NCBI RefSeq assembly: GCF_002217355.1
Contig: NZ_MUHA01000026.1
Span: forward strand, 1 to 64,000
Length of the DNA: 64,000 nt
Direction of reading: 5' to 3'
Source: Flavobacterium oncorhynchi
GTDB lineage: Bacteria; Bacteroidota; Bacteroidia; Flavobacteriales; Flavobacteriaceae
Part shown: positions 42,323 to 50,619 of the stretch, piece after piece
Numbering within the stretch: position 1 is the stretch's first letter
How the letters are laid out: every line of letters begins with the position of its first letter
Made by a program: the position numbers and the translations under genes
The notes under the pieces: model-generated
Databases searched by the model: none
What the model was told of the DNA's origin: nothing
Seen by the model: the letters and a program-made list of their open reading frames with translations, nothing else

Positions 42323-43528
42323 TTAGTTTAAAATCTTTTCAATTGCAGTATTAATTCTAATTAAATCTTGTTCAATACTGGCATGATAACCGTTTCGATG
42401 TTCGTTGATTAAAAATATAAGTTCCTGAATATCTGTTTCGTTTTTTCCAGTTTTATGATGCAGTTTTTTTACAAAATCTTCATCAAGCTTTGTGGTATCG
42501 ATTAAATATTCAGTTCGAATTTTTTCTAAGAAATAAATGATTTTTTTATCAATAATATTGGTGTGATCTCCTTCTTGATAGTACAAATTACCTATTGTTT
42601 TAGTAAAATCTATAGTAGAATTTGCTAATGGCTGCAAAATAGGTACAATACGCTGTTTTCGTTTTGCATTGAATACCATAAAAATCAGCATTCCGATTAA
42701 AAATAAATACCAAGCCCATTTTAATGCGGGCTGACTTAGAATATAACGAAGCGGTGATTCTGAGATATTTTCATTGTTTTGTCCTTTGGTATACCAGTAA
42801 ATATTGCCTTTCGGAATGTATGATAATACATTTTCAGTATATTGATATCGATCTTCTTTTAACAAATTATAATTGGTAAAAGCTACGGGATTCATGTGCA
42901 GATAGAAATAACCGCTTTTGTAGGCAACTTTTATAAAGTTGATGTTTTTTTTCTCTTTTGGATTTCCTTGATACCCTAAAACAGTAGTATTTAAAGTGTC
43001 GATTTTAGAAAAGTAATCAACAATATTGCCTGATGATTTATAGATTTTTGAACTCAGTTTTTTATTCGCCATCCAAACAGAATTATTTTCAGTTTGAAGA
43101 AAACCAGAATTGTAATCTATTTTAAGACTGTCTAATAAAGGTTTTGGAAAATTGGTCATGCTTAAAAAAGCATTATTTCCATGCGAGACAAAATACATGA
43201 TCTCTTTAATCGATTGATCGTCAATAGTGTTTTGTGCCGAAATGTTTAGAAAAGTACCTTTTACAGTATAAGTTTGCACCAAAGTGTCTTCATCGTATTT
43301 TGAATCTAAAAATTCATACGGTGTGACATCAGCAATTTTTTCAATTTTTTGATTTTTAAGAATACCGCCAATTTCTTTGTCAAAAACATACAACCCAAAA
43401 GGGATTTTGTCATTGACAGAGTAGGTTGGTCTCCAATCAACAGGTTTTGGTTTGTTGTAATCTGAAACTAAAATTAAGATCAAGATAAAAACCAGAATTC
43501 CAATGTAAATTTTGATATTTTTACTCAT
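42323..43528 (-). CDS. DUF4350-domain membrane protein
   Basis: This 401-residue protein begins with a transmembrane helix (IKIYIGILVFILILILVSDY) and has an extracytoplasmic domain of about 240 residues. The opening DKIPFGLYVFDKEIG and later NIVDYFSKID segments fit DUF4350. A second helix (WAWYLFLIGMLIFMVFNA) precedes a cytosolic tail of about 100 residues. Such proteins accompany MoxR and DUF58 in Bacteroidota operons; their role is unknown. The start overlaps the preceding stop by one base (TGATG). Confidence 0.9.
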   Translation of the reverse strand: MSKNIKIYIGILVFILILILVSDYNKPKPVDWRPTYSVNDKIPFGLYVFDKEIGGILKNQKIEKIADVTPYEFLDSKYDEDTLVQTYTVKGTFLNISAQNTIDDQSIKEIMYFVSHGNNAFLSMTNFPKPLLDSLKIDYNSGFLQTENNSVWMANKKLSSKIYKSSGNIVDYFSKIDTLNTTVLGYQGNPKEKKNINFIKVAYKSGYFYLHMNPVAFTNYNLLKEDRYQYTENVLSYIPKGNIYWYTKGQNNENISESPLRYILSQPALKWAWYLFLIGMLIFMVFNAKRKQRIVPILQPLANSTIDFTKTIGNLYYQEGDHTNIIDKKIIYFLEKIRTEYLIDTTKLDEDFVKKLHHKTGKNETDIQELIFLINEHRNGYHASIEQDLIRINTAIEKILN

Positions 43529-44295
43529 CAGCTAAAGGTTTTTAAAGCATTCTTAAATCGATTTTCAGCCTTGTTGAAGGTTGTATCGTTAATTTCAAAT
43601 TCTCCGTACCAAATATAATTATAGAGATAAGATAAATAGGTAAACTCTTCTTTGTGAGCTGGTTTTTGAAGTTCGTATAAGTAATCTGAATTGGTTTTTT
43701 CAATATCCCATTCAATGTAATTATGCTCTGCCATCGTTTTTAAAAGCCAAAGATAATAGTATCGAACAGCGGTGCGTTTTTCGCCTGAAGCAAGGCTTTC
43801 TTTTATCAGTTTTTCGAAATCTAGAAGATGAATATTTTTTTCAATATCAGAATAATGAACTGTTCTTTTCTGCGAGTTTTTGCCAAAAATCCATTGCCCT
43901 TCTTTGTTAATAATGGCTTTGACAATTAAATAAATCACTAAAACAATAACCAAAACAGCGATGATTCTTAGAAAAAGAACGGTGAATTTTAATGAAGCTT
44001 CAGTTGTGCTGAAAGAGAAAATATTTCGCAAAATACTAGCAAGCCAATCTTTAAAGCGATCCCAATAGCTTTTTTCTGGCGCTTTCTGCTCATAGATAAA
44101 ATCTTGATCGGTATATTTTTTTTTGAAATTTTTTGAGAATGCTTTTGCTTCTACAGTACTCGAATCAATTTGAATATCAGATTCGGTATATTTTACCGCA
44201 TTAATTTTTGGAGGTTCTTCTGTCACCAAAGAATCCTGCGCATGCGAGATGCCGCAGAAAAAGAGAAAAGATAAAATAAATAAAAATTTATTCAT
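43528..44295 (-). CDS. DUF4129-domain membrane protein
   Basis: This 255-residue protein has a signal or anchor at the start, an extracellular stretch to about residue 100, one strong transmembrane helix (LRIIAVLVIVLVIYLIVKAII), and a C-terminal cytosolic domain with VRYYYLWLLKTMAEHNYIEW and YELQKPAHKEEFTYLSYLYNYIWYGEF. This pattern matches DUF4129, found beside MoxR/DUF58 genes and transglutaminase-type proteins. It follows the SpoIIM gene by 12 bases and overlaps the DUF4350 start by one base. Confidence 0.9.
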   Translation of the reverse strand: MNKFLFILSFLFFCGISHAQDSLVTEEPPKINAVKYTESDIQIDSSTVEAKAFSKNFKKKYTDQDFIYEQKAPEKSYWDRFKDWLASILRNIFSFSTTEASLKFTVLFLRIIAVLVIVLVIYLIVKAIINKEGQWIFGKNSQKRTVHYSDIEKNIHLLDFEKLIKESLASGEKRTAVRYYYLWLLKTMAEHNYIEWDIEKTNSDYLYELQKPAHKEEFTYLSYLYNYIWYGEFEINDTTFNKAENRFKNALKTFS

Positions 44296-44307
44296 TACTG
44301 GTGTAGA

Positions 44308-45288
44308 TTAATTCGATTTGGCAGATAGTTTTTGTACTTTTTTATGAACAATAAAAGGATAAATCAGGTAATAAAATGAAATTATCGCTAACGTAAACAA
44401 GATAATAAAACTGCTTAACCAATTAGGCATATCGATAGAATATCGGGTTATAAAACCTTCTAAAAAACCAGCACCTATTGTAAAAGGAAAAGTACTCAAG
44501 AATATTTTGAAGCTGTTTTTAAAACCAATTTTAAATGAATTCATTCTCGAAAAAGTTTTAGGAAATAGGATAGAAGCTCCTAAAATAAATCCTGCAGCAG
44601 ATTCTATAACAATTGCAAAAATTTCCATTGAACCATGAATCCAAATACCGCGAACGCTTTTCCAGAATACGCCTTGATCGTAGAAAAAATACTGAAAAGA
44701 TCCCAGCATTATTGCATTTTGAAGAAAGATGTAAAATGTACCAATACCGCCTGTAATTCCAAACATATAACATTTTGCACCAACATAAAGATTATTCATC
44801 GTAATGCCGATAAAACTTCCCCAGTTTGATCCAGATCCGTAAACCGCCATTGGATTTCCTTTTTTGATATTATCCAGAGACATATTTACATAGTCATCGC
44901 CTAAAATCAAACGAACAAAATTTGAATCATATCGTGCCGAAACGACTCCAATTGCGACAGTCACAAAAAATAAAACAAAAGCATACATCAAATATCTTTT
45001 GTATTCAAATAAAAGCAGCGGAACTTCGGTTTTGAAAAATTCAACGATTCTATTTTTTTCAGTTCGTTTCGTTTTGTAAATTTTTTGGTAAATCTGCGAA
45101 GCAAGATGATTTAAGTATACAACCGTCTTACTTTTAGGGTAATAAGTTTGTGCATACGACAAGTCATTCATTAATTGAATGTACAAATTAGCTAATTCGT
45201 CAGGATTTTTCTTAGCTTTGCGGAAAATAGCTAGCTCAAATTCCAGCCATTTTTCTTTATTTTGTTTTATAAATGCAACTTCTCTCAT
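44308..45288 (-). CDS. SpoIIM-family membrane protein
   Basis: This 326-residue protein has an N-terminal cytosolic helical part and about five transmembrane segments. Visible parts are YLMYAFVLFFVTVAIGVVSARY, the loop GNPMAVYGSGSNWGSFIGITMNN, GSFQYFFYDQGVFWKSV and IWIHGSMEIFAIVIESAAGFILG, typical of SpoIIM (DUF95) proteins outside spore formers. The family is linked to membrane organisation or protein transport, and its role in Flavobacterium is unknown. It is the first gene of the DUF58-MoxR operon and is divergent from the RDD gene 20 bases away. Confidence 0.92.
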   Translation of the reverse strand: MREVAFIKQNKEKWLEFELAIFRKAKKNPDELANLYIQLMNDLSYAQTYYPKSKTVVYLNHLASQIYQKIYKTKRTEKNRIVEFFKTEVPLLLFEYKRYLMYAFVLFFVTVAIGVVSARYDSNFVRLILGDDYVNMSLDNIKKGNPMAVYGSGSNWGSFIGITMNNLYVGAKCYMFGITGGIGTFYIFLQNAIMLGSFQYFFYDQGVFWKSVRGIWIHGSMEIFAIVIESAAGFILGASILFPKTFSRMNSFKIGFKNSFKIFLSTFPFTIGAGFLEGFITRYSIDMPNWLSSFIILFTLAIISFYYLIYPFIVHKKVQKLSAKSN

Positions 45289-45308
45289 TGAAGGCTAAAA
45301 TATAAAAT

Positions 45309-46052
45309 ATGTCAGAATTATCTATTAATACGACACAAAATGTTCGAATAAATTTTATCGCCGCCACGGTAGGTGAGCGAATGGGTGCTTATTTTATAGA
45401 TTTAGGCATTAAATTATCATACATAATTGTTGTTTCACTGCTTGTTTTTTATTGGCTTGACCTTGGTCCGTTGATGGATAATTTAGATACTTGGTCACGA
45501 GGTGCCATATTTTTAATGCTTTATTTCCCTCTAATTATTTACTCTATTACTCTAGAAAGTATTTTTGAAGGTCAGTCTTTTGGAAAGAAATTAGTCAAAA
45601 TTAAAGTGGTTAAAATAGATGGTTATCAAGCCGGATTTGGTGATTATTTAATGAGATGGTTTTTTAGAATAATTGATTTTTCATCATTTTATGGACTTGT
45701 TGGTTTAATTGCAGTTGTTTCAAGCAAAAAAGCACAGCGTTTAGGCGATATGGCTGCAGGAACGGCAGTAATTACACTAAAAAACAAAATCAATATAAGT
45801 CATACTATTCTTGAGGAAATTGGAGATGCTTATGTGCCAACCTATCCTTTGGTTATTAAATTATCTGATAATGATATGAGAATTATCAAAGAAACATATC
45901 AAAAAGCCGAGGCAAAAAACGATCATGAAGTGATTTATAAATTAGTTGCTAAGATCGAAAATGTAACAGGAATAAAGAATCAATCCGGAAATAATGTTGA
46001 TTTTATTAGAATAGTGTTAAAAGATTATAATTTTTACACTCAAAACATGTAA
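45309..46052 (+). CDS. RDD-family membrane protein
   Basis: This 247-residue protein has the RDD domain: three or four transmembrane helices starting at VGERMGAYFIDLGIKLSYI, with the aspartate of the RDD motif, SFGKKLVKIKVVKIDGYQ near 100-120 and AVVSSKKAQRLGDMAAGTAVI. A cytosolic tail of about 70 residues follows. Some RDD proteins are cation/proton antiporters in other bacteria, but most are uncharacterised. It lies divergently, 20 bases from the SpoIIM start, and probably belongs to the same functional group. Confidence 0.92.
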   Translation: MSELSINTTQNVRINFIAATVGERMGAYFIDLGIKLSYIIVVSLLVFYWLDLGPLMDNLDTWSRGAIFLMLYFPLIIYSITLESIFEGQSFGKKLVKIKVVKIDGYQAGFGDYLMRWFFRIIDFSSFYGLVGLIAVVSSKKAQRLGDMAAGTAVITLKNKINISHTILEEIGDAYVPTYPLVIKLSDNDMRIIKETYQKAEAKNDHEVIYKLVAKIENVTGIKNQSGNNVDFIRIVLKDYNFYTQNM

Positions 46053-46200
46053 TGTTACTTTTTTTGTAATTAGTCGTTCGATACTGCAGAGTTTATTCAG
46101 AAAAATGATAGTTTTCAAATTTTTAGTATAATTTTTTAACATACTTCGCAAATCGCCGAAAAAAAATGCTTTTAAGCTCATAACGGGTTAGATGATTTCT

Positions 46201-46208
46201 TAAATTTG
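46201..46208 (+). promoter_or_regulatory. Putative -7 box (TAAATTTG) of the CsgG-like gene
   Basis: TAAATTTG matches the consensus. The predicted leader of about 70 bases includes a hairpin (46209-46220 with 46225-46237, one bulge) and GGC/GCC at 46242-46258. This may be a structured 5' leader, though no known riboswitch is recognised. Confidence 0.4.
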
Positions 46209-46287
46209 TTAAAGAACTTAGCAGTAAGTTTCTTTAAAAATGGCGTAACCGAAAAGCCAAAGAGTAGGAAGATTTAAATATAAAACA

Positions 46288-47136
46288 ATGAAAATTAAAA
46301 GCTTATATGTTGTTGTAATACTATTTTTGGTATCAATTGCAGCCTTTGCTCAGGGCACAAAAAAATTAGATAAAATTATAAAAAGAGATTATCAGGTAAT
46401 TGAATGTACAATTAGTAAAATGTCTGATAAAGCAGTTGAATATTCTCTGCCAGGAGAAACACTGCAAATTTCGTTAGATACGGGACAAATTGCACGTATT
46501 GATTTTGCAAGCGGACGTTCACAAACATTTGATGTAACGCCAACAAGCAGTTCTCCATCAACAAGATCAACAGCGGTTGTTTCTTCTGAAATGAAACAAA
46601 ATACAATTGCAGTACTTCCAGTTCCATATCTAAATTCAGACACACAAGAAAGTTCTGAAGATATGGCAAAATTTGCACAAAATGACCTTTATAATAAACT
46701 GCTGGATAAATCATCAAATATTTTTCCTTTAACCGTTCAGGATTTAAGAACGACTAATAGTTTGCTTCGTAAAGCTGGAATTGATTATAAAAATATTGAC
46801 GAAACGCCAATTGAAGATCTTGAAAAAATTCTAGGCGTTGATAATATTGTAGCGGCTAAAATTTCATATACTATTGGATCTGGCACAACGGCAACGACTT
46901 ACAACAGCGGGAATGCAAAAGTAAGTGACAATAACAAGAAGGTAAAAACCAGCGATATTTCGACTACGACAGCCAATACGCAAGAGTATTACTATTACAC
47001 CGTATATTTTGATATGTATAAAAACGCCTCAAAAATATACTCGCAAACACGTAAACCTTTCTTGGCGGTAAAAGACAGCTGGATTGATTCTGTGCAGTAT
47101 TTACTGAAAAGAAGTCCGATTTATGTAAAAAAATAA
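46288..47136 (+). CDS. Exported protein with CsgG/TolB-N-like domain
   Basis: This 282-residue protein has a signal peptide ending in AAFAQ, then a short beta-rich domain (about 20-85) with VIECTISKMSDKAVEYSLPGE, and a Ser/Thr linker. The C-terminal domain (about 105-280) has NTIAVLPVPYLNSDTQESS, ANNDLYNKL-like helix FAQNDLYNKLLDK and LEKILGVDNIVAAKISY, resembling the CsgG/GNA1162 fold used in outer-membrane or lipoprotein transport. A Tyr-rich YYYYTVYFDMYKN strand follows. The exact function is unknown. It is cotranscribed with the PH-domain gene 8 bases on. Confidence 0.75.
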   Translation: MKIKSLYVVVILFLVSIAAFAQGTKKLDKIIKRDYQVIECTISKMSDKAVEYSLPGETLQISLDTGQIARIDFASGRSQTFDVTPTSSSPSTRSTAVVSSEMKQNTIAVLPVPYLNSDTQESSEDMAKFAQNDLYNKLLDKSSNIFPLTVQDLRTTNSLLRKAGIDYKNIDETPIEDLEKILGVDNIVAAKISYTIGSGTTATTYNSGNAKVSDNNKKVKTSDISTTTANTQEYYYYTVYFDMYKNASKIYSQTRKPFLAVKDSWIDSVQYLLKRSPIYVKK

Positions 47137-47144
47137 CTGAATAA

Positions 47145-47564
47145 ATGAAAAAATTTAAATCTAAGATTAGTATTTTACCCATTCTTTTTTTAAGTGTCAT
47201 CTTTGGTGGAGTTTTAATAAAATTGCTTTATGAAAAAGTTTGGGGTGTAAGTGCTTTTTTAGTTTTGATTATCATTTTTATTGGACATATATTTTTAAAC
47301 ACGTTCTATAGTGTTGAAGGAAAAAAATTGAGAATAAAATGTGGGTTTTTAATTGATTATATAGTTGATGTTCAACAAATAAAAAGAATTTCCGAAACAG
47401 GAAGTTTAATGAGTTCTCCTGCGCTTTCTCTGGATAGACTTGAGATTTTGTATAATAAGTTTGATACTGCAATAATTTCGCCAAAAGATAAACTCGGTTT
47501 TATTGAAACAATAAAGAAAATAAATCCAGAAATAGAAGTAATTGTAAAATGTAAATCAAGTTAA
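47145..47564 (+). CDS. Bacterial PH-domain membrane protein
   Basis: This 139-residue protein has two transmembrane helices (ILPILFLSVIFGGVLIKLLY and SAFLVLIIIFIGHIFLN). A C-terminal PH-like domain follows: YSVEGKKLRIKCGFLIDY, VQQIKRISETGSLMSSPALSLDRLEI and TAIISPKDKLGFIETIKKINPEI. The order matches DUF1200/YyaB-type bacterial PH proteins. The function is unknown. It lies 8 bases after the CsgG-like gene and is probably in the same operon. Confidence 0.85.
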   Translation: MKKFKSKISILPILFLSVIFGGVLIKLLYEKVWGVSAFLVLIIIFIGHIFLNTFYSVEGKKLRIKCGFLIDYIVDVQQIKRISETGSLMSSPALSLDRLEILYNKFDTAIISPKDKLGFIETIKKINPEIEVIVKCKSS

Positions 47565-47582
47565 TTGTAATTTTATATCAAA

Positions 47583-47628
47583 AATCTTTGTATCTCTGCA
47601 TCTTTAAACCTTTGCAACTTTAAAAAAG
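47583..47628. repeat. Intergenic repeat (inverse of the AAAGGTTCAAAG type)
   Basis: The plus strand reads ATCTTTAAACCTTTGCAAC, the complement of the words at 38027-38098. The copy is single-armed and ends just before the TRIC gene start. Confidence 0.6.
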
Positions 47629-47629
47629 A

Positions 47630-48232
47630 ATGTTTCATTTATTAGATATTATCGGTACGATGGCATTTGCAATGTCTGGCGCTTTAACGGCAATGCACAA
47701 AAGGCTTGATCCGTTTGGCGTTTTTATTATTGCTTTTGTAACCGCCGTTGGAGGCGGAACCCTGCGCGATGTTTTAATAGGCAGAACTCCGGTGGGCTGG
47801 ATGCTCAATCTGCAATATGTATATGTTATTATCTTAGGTTTTTTTCTCGCTATTCTTTTTAGAAAAAAGTTCGATAAACTCAGAACCTCTTTGTTTTTGT
47901 TTGATACAATTGGTTTAGGCGTTTTTACTTTGATAGGCCTTGAAAAAGGAATTATGGTTGGTCTGCATCCAGTAATTTGTGTGGCGCTTGGTACAATGAC
48001 AGCCTGTTTTGGCGGTGTACTTCGAGACATTTTATGCAATGAAATTCCAACCGTTTTTAGACGAGAAATTTATGCAACGATCTGTATTTTTGGCGGAGTT
48101 GTCTTTTTTGTTTTAAGAAAATGGAATCTGGCAGACGATGCGTTGTATCTGGTAACTTCTGTAGTTATTATTTCTGTACGTTTATTGGCAGTAAAATACA
48201 AATGGCATTTACAAGCATTTGATCATAAATAA
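47630..48232 (+). CDS. TRIC-type cation channel (UPF0126, YadS/YicG family)
   Basis: This 200-residue protein has seven hydrophobic segments in two three-helix repeats with the family's matching Gly-rich motifs, FVTAVGGGTLRDVLIGRTP and GTMTACFGGVLRDILCNEIP. These form the pore in prokaryotic TRIC channels, which conduct potassium or other monovalent cations as trimers. The length is typical. It is separated from its neighbours by repeats on both sides and is probably monocistronic. Confidence 0.95.
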   Translation: MFHLLDIIGTMAFAMSGALTAMHKRLDPFGVFIIAFVTAVGGGTLRDVLIGRTPVGWMLNLQYVYVIILGFFLAILFRKKFDKLRTSLFLFDTIGLGVFTLIGLEKGIMVGLHPVICVALGTMTACFGGVLRDILCNEIPTVFRREIYATICIFGGVVFFVLRKWNLADDALYLVTSVVIISVRLLAVKYKWHLQAFDHK

Positions 48233-48241
48233 GATTTATTT

Positions 48242-48377
48242 CTGCCGCGAATTACACTAATTTCCACAAATTATACTTTAGGAATATAAGCAGTATGCTT
48301 ATAAAAAAGTTATAATTTTGGTACCATTGAGTGTAATTGAAAAATAATTAGTGAATATTCGTGAAATTCGTGGCAAA
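48242..48377. repeat. Palindromic repeat copy B2 (GAATT/TTCGTG type)
   Basis: The left end CTGCCGCGAATTACAC and the right end GTGAAATTCGTGGCAAA are diverged complements. The centre is long, and the arms resemble the repeat at 38165. The right end is read through by a GTG-start extension of the next gene, so that extension is not used here. Confidence 0.7.
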
Positions 48378-48384
48378 AGAAAAA

Positions 48385-49335
48385 ATGAAAAATCTTACAG
48401 TAAAAAAATACACGAAAAGCGATTACGACATTTGGAATGATTTTATCGATCAGGCCAAAAATGCTACGTTTTTGTTTCATCGTGATTTTATGGAATATCA
48501 CGCAGATCGTTTTGAAGATTTTTCGCTTTTAATTTTTGAGGATGAAAAATTACGAGCTATTCTGCCTGCAAACAAACGATCAAATTCTGTTTATTCACAT
48601 CAAGGACTTACATACGGCGGTTTGGTTTTTTCAGCCAAATTAAACGGAGAAAAAGCAGTGTCAATTTTAGATGCCGTTTTGTTTTTTTTGAATGAAAACA
48701 GCATTGAAACCTTTTATTATAAACCAATTCCAAGTTTTTATCTTTCAGGTGGAAATCAAGAAATCGACTTTTTTTTATTTAAAAGAGGTGCCGTTTTAGA
48801 ACGAAAAGAAATGAATTTAGCTGTAAATTTAAATCTGCCTTTAAAGATTTCCAAAAGTAAACTAAAGCATTTTAGACGAATTGAAAATCTTGATTTAGAT
48901 ATCATTGAAGAAGAAGATTTTCAGCCTTTTTGGAATGAAGTTCTGGAACCAAGATTATCAGAAAAGTTTAATGTAAAGCCAGTTCATTCAAAAGAAGAAA
49001 TTGCCTTATTAAAAAACAGGTTTCCTCAAAATATAAAACAGTTTTCTGTATATCAGTATGATGAAATTATTGCCGGCATAACGATTTTTGAAACCAAGAA
49101 TATTGTAAAATCACAATACGGTGCCACTTCCAAAAAAGGAGAAGAAGTAAGAGCACTCGATTTTTTATTCATCAATTTGATCCATAAATACAAACGAAAA
49201 GGAAAGCATTTTTTTGATATGGGAATTGTAAATGATGACAATGATTCAGGTTATCACGCTGGATTACTCAAACAAAAAGAAGAATTAGGCTGTACGGTTT
49301 ATAATCAGGATTTTTACAAAATTGAGATAAAATAA
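48385..49335 (+). CDS. GNAT/FemAB-like acyltransferase
   Basis: This 316-residue protein has a two-part FemAB/GNAT fold. An N-terminal half has SDYDIWNDFIDQAKNATFLFHRDFMEYH and SHQGLTYGGLVFSA, and the C-terminal half has GITIFETKNIVKSQYGATSKKGEEVRALDFLFINLIHKYKRKGKHFFDMGIVNDD, read as ALDFLFINLIHKYKRKGK. Such proteins add acyl or aminoacyl groups to sugars or peptides. The ATG at 48385 is chosen over a GTG at 48361 because the first 8 codons of the longer form are a repeat arm. It opens the glycan cluster and may modify the aminosugar, an inference. Confidence 0.82.
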   Translation: MKNLTVKKYTKSDYDIWNDFIDQAKNATFLFHRDFMEYHADRFEDFSLLIFEDEKLRAILPANKRSNSVYSHQGLTYGGLVFSAKLNGEKAVSILDAVLFFLNENSIETFYYKPIPSFYLSGGNQEIDFFLFKRGAVLERKEMNLAVNLNLPLKISKSKLKHFRRIENLDLDIIEEEDFQPFWNEVLEPRLSEKFNVKPVHSKEEIALLKNRFPQNIKQFSVYQYDEIIAGITIFETKNIVKSQYGATSKKGEEVRALDFLFINLIHKYKRKGKHFFDMGIVNDDNDSGYHAGLLKQKEELGCTVYNQDFYKIEIK

Positions 49336-49461
49336 TTTCTATTAGACAGTTCTATATGTATTTTGATAACCGAAATACCTATTTTTGAGATTACAAATTA
49401 ATTCAAATAGATTTTTAGAATTATCTATGTGAATCTTTTTAATCTGTGGCTGATACAAAAT

Positions 49462-50616
49462 ATGATACCATTTCTAGATCTAAAAAAAATTAACGAGCCT
49501 TATGAAACTGCTTTTCAAGAAAAACTGAAAATGGTTTTAGATAATGGCTGGTATATTTTAGGAAAAGAAGTTGAAATTTTTGAAAAGGCTTTCGCCGAAT
49601 ATTGCCAAACAAAATACTGTATTGGAGTTGGAAATGGTTTTGATGCTTTAGTATTAATCTTTAAAGGTTACATACAACTTGGAAAACTGCAAAAAGGCGA
49701 CGAAGTTATTGTTCCTGCAAACACTTATATTGCCAGTATTTTAGCCATTTTGCAAGCAGGTTTAGTTCCTGTTTTAGTCGAGCCAAAATTAGTAACCTAT
49801 AATATAAATCCTGATTTGATTCAGGAGAAAATTACATCAAAAACAAAAGCTGTTTTAGCCGTTCATCTTTACGGACAATTGGCCGAAATGGAGAAAATAA
49901 ACAAAATTGCTGTTCAAAATAATCTTTTAGTAATAGAAGATGCTGCACAATCGCATGGAGCGATTGAAAATTCTAATAATTCCAAATTCCAAATTCCAAA
50001 CAGAAAGGAAGATAAAATCAGCAATCAAAAATCAGCAGTCAAAAATCTAAAATCAAGTGCAGCGTACAGCTTTTATCCAGGGAAAAATTTGGGTTGTTTG
50101 GGCGATGGCGGAGCGATTACGACAAACGATTCTGAGTTGGCAAAAGTGCTTTTTGCGCTTCGAAATTATGGTTCACATCAAAAATATTACAACGAATATA
50201 TTGGCGTAAATTCGAGATTAGATGAATTGCAGGCAGGATTTCTGAATTTAAAATTACCCAATTTAGATGCTGATAATAGTAAACGACGAGCAATTGCAAA
50301 ACGCTATTTGACTGAAATTAAAAACGATAAACTAATATTACCCTATTGGGATGATTCTAATAACCACGTTTTTCATTTATTTATCATTAGAACTAAAAAT
50401 AGAGACGATTTGCAGCATTATTTAAAAGATAATAATGTTGAAACCGTAATTCATTATCCAGTGCCGCCGCACAAGCAAAATGCATTTTTAGAGTGGAATA
50501 ATCTATCTTTTCCTATTACAGAAAAAATTCATAATGAAGTTTTAAGTTTACCAATAAGTCCTGTTTTAACAGAGGAAGAAGTTGATTTTATTATCGAAAC
50601 ACTTAATCAATATTAA
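49462..50616 (+). CDS. DegT/DnrJ/EryC1 aminotransferase, FdtB-like, with repeat-derived insertion
   Basis: This 384-residue PLP enzyme transfers an amino group to a nucleotide-linked 3-keto-6-deoxy sugar. It has VIEDAAQSHGA, AAYSFYPGKNLGCLGDGGAITT with the PLP lysine, LRNYGSHQKYYNEYIGVNSRLDELQAGFL and YPVPPHKQ, closest to FdtB/QdtB. About 30 residues between HGAI and SAAYS (169-198) are absent from normal relatives; their DNA (49968-50057) contains TTCCAAA three times and AATCAGCAATC-like words typical of intergenic repeats. The ATG at 49462 is preferred over a GTG 33 bases upstream. The next gene follows in 3 bases. Confidence 0.93.
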   Translation: MIPFLDLKKINEPYETAFQEKLKMVLDNGWYILGKEVEIFEKAFAEYCQTKYCIGVGNGFDALVLIFKGYIQLGKLQKGDEVIVPANTYIASILAILQAGLVPVLVEPKLVTYNINPDLIQEKITSKTKAVLAVHLYGQLAEMEKINKIAVQNNLLVIEDAAQSHGAIENSNNSKFQIPNRKEDKISNQKSAVKNLKSSAAYSFYPGKNLGCLGDGGAITTNDSELAKVLFALRNYGSHQKYYNEYIGVNSRLDELQAGFLNLKLPNLDADNSKRRAIAKRYLTEIKNDKLILPYWDDSNNHVFHLFIIRTKNRDDLQHYLKDNNVETVIHYPVPPHKQNAFLEWNNLSFPITEKIHNEVLSLPISPVLTEEEVDFIIETLNQY

Positions 50617-50619
50617 TTA

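Noticed and set aside
48361..48384. Longer GTG start of the FemAB-like gene
   Set aside because: The extra codons lie in the arm of a palindromic repeat, and the ATG at 48385 begins the expected domain.
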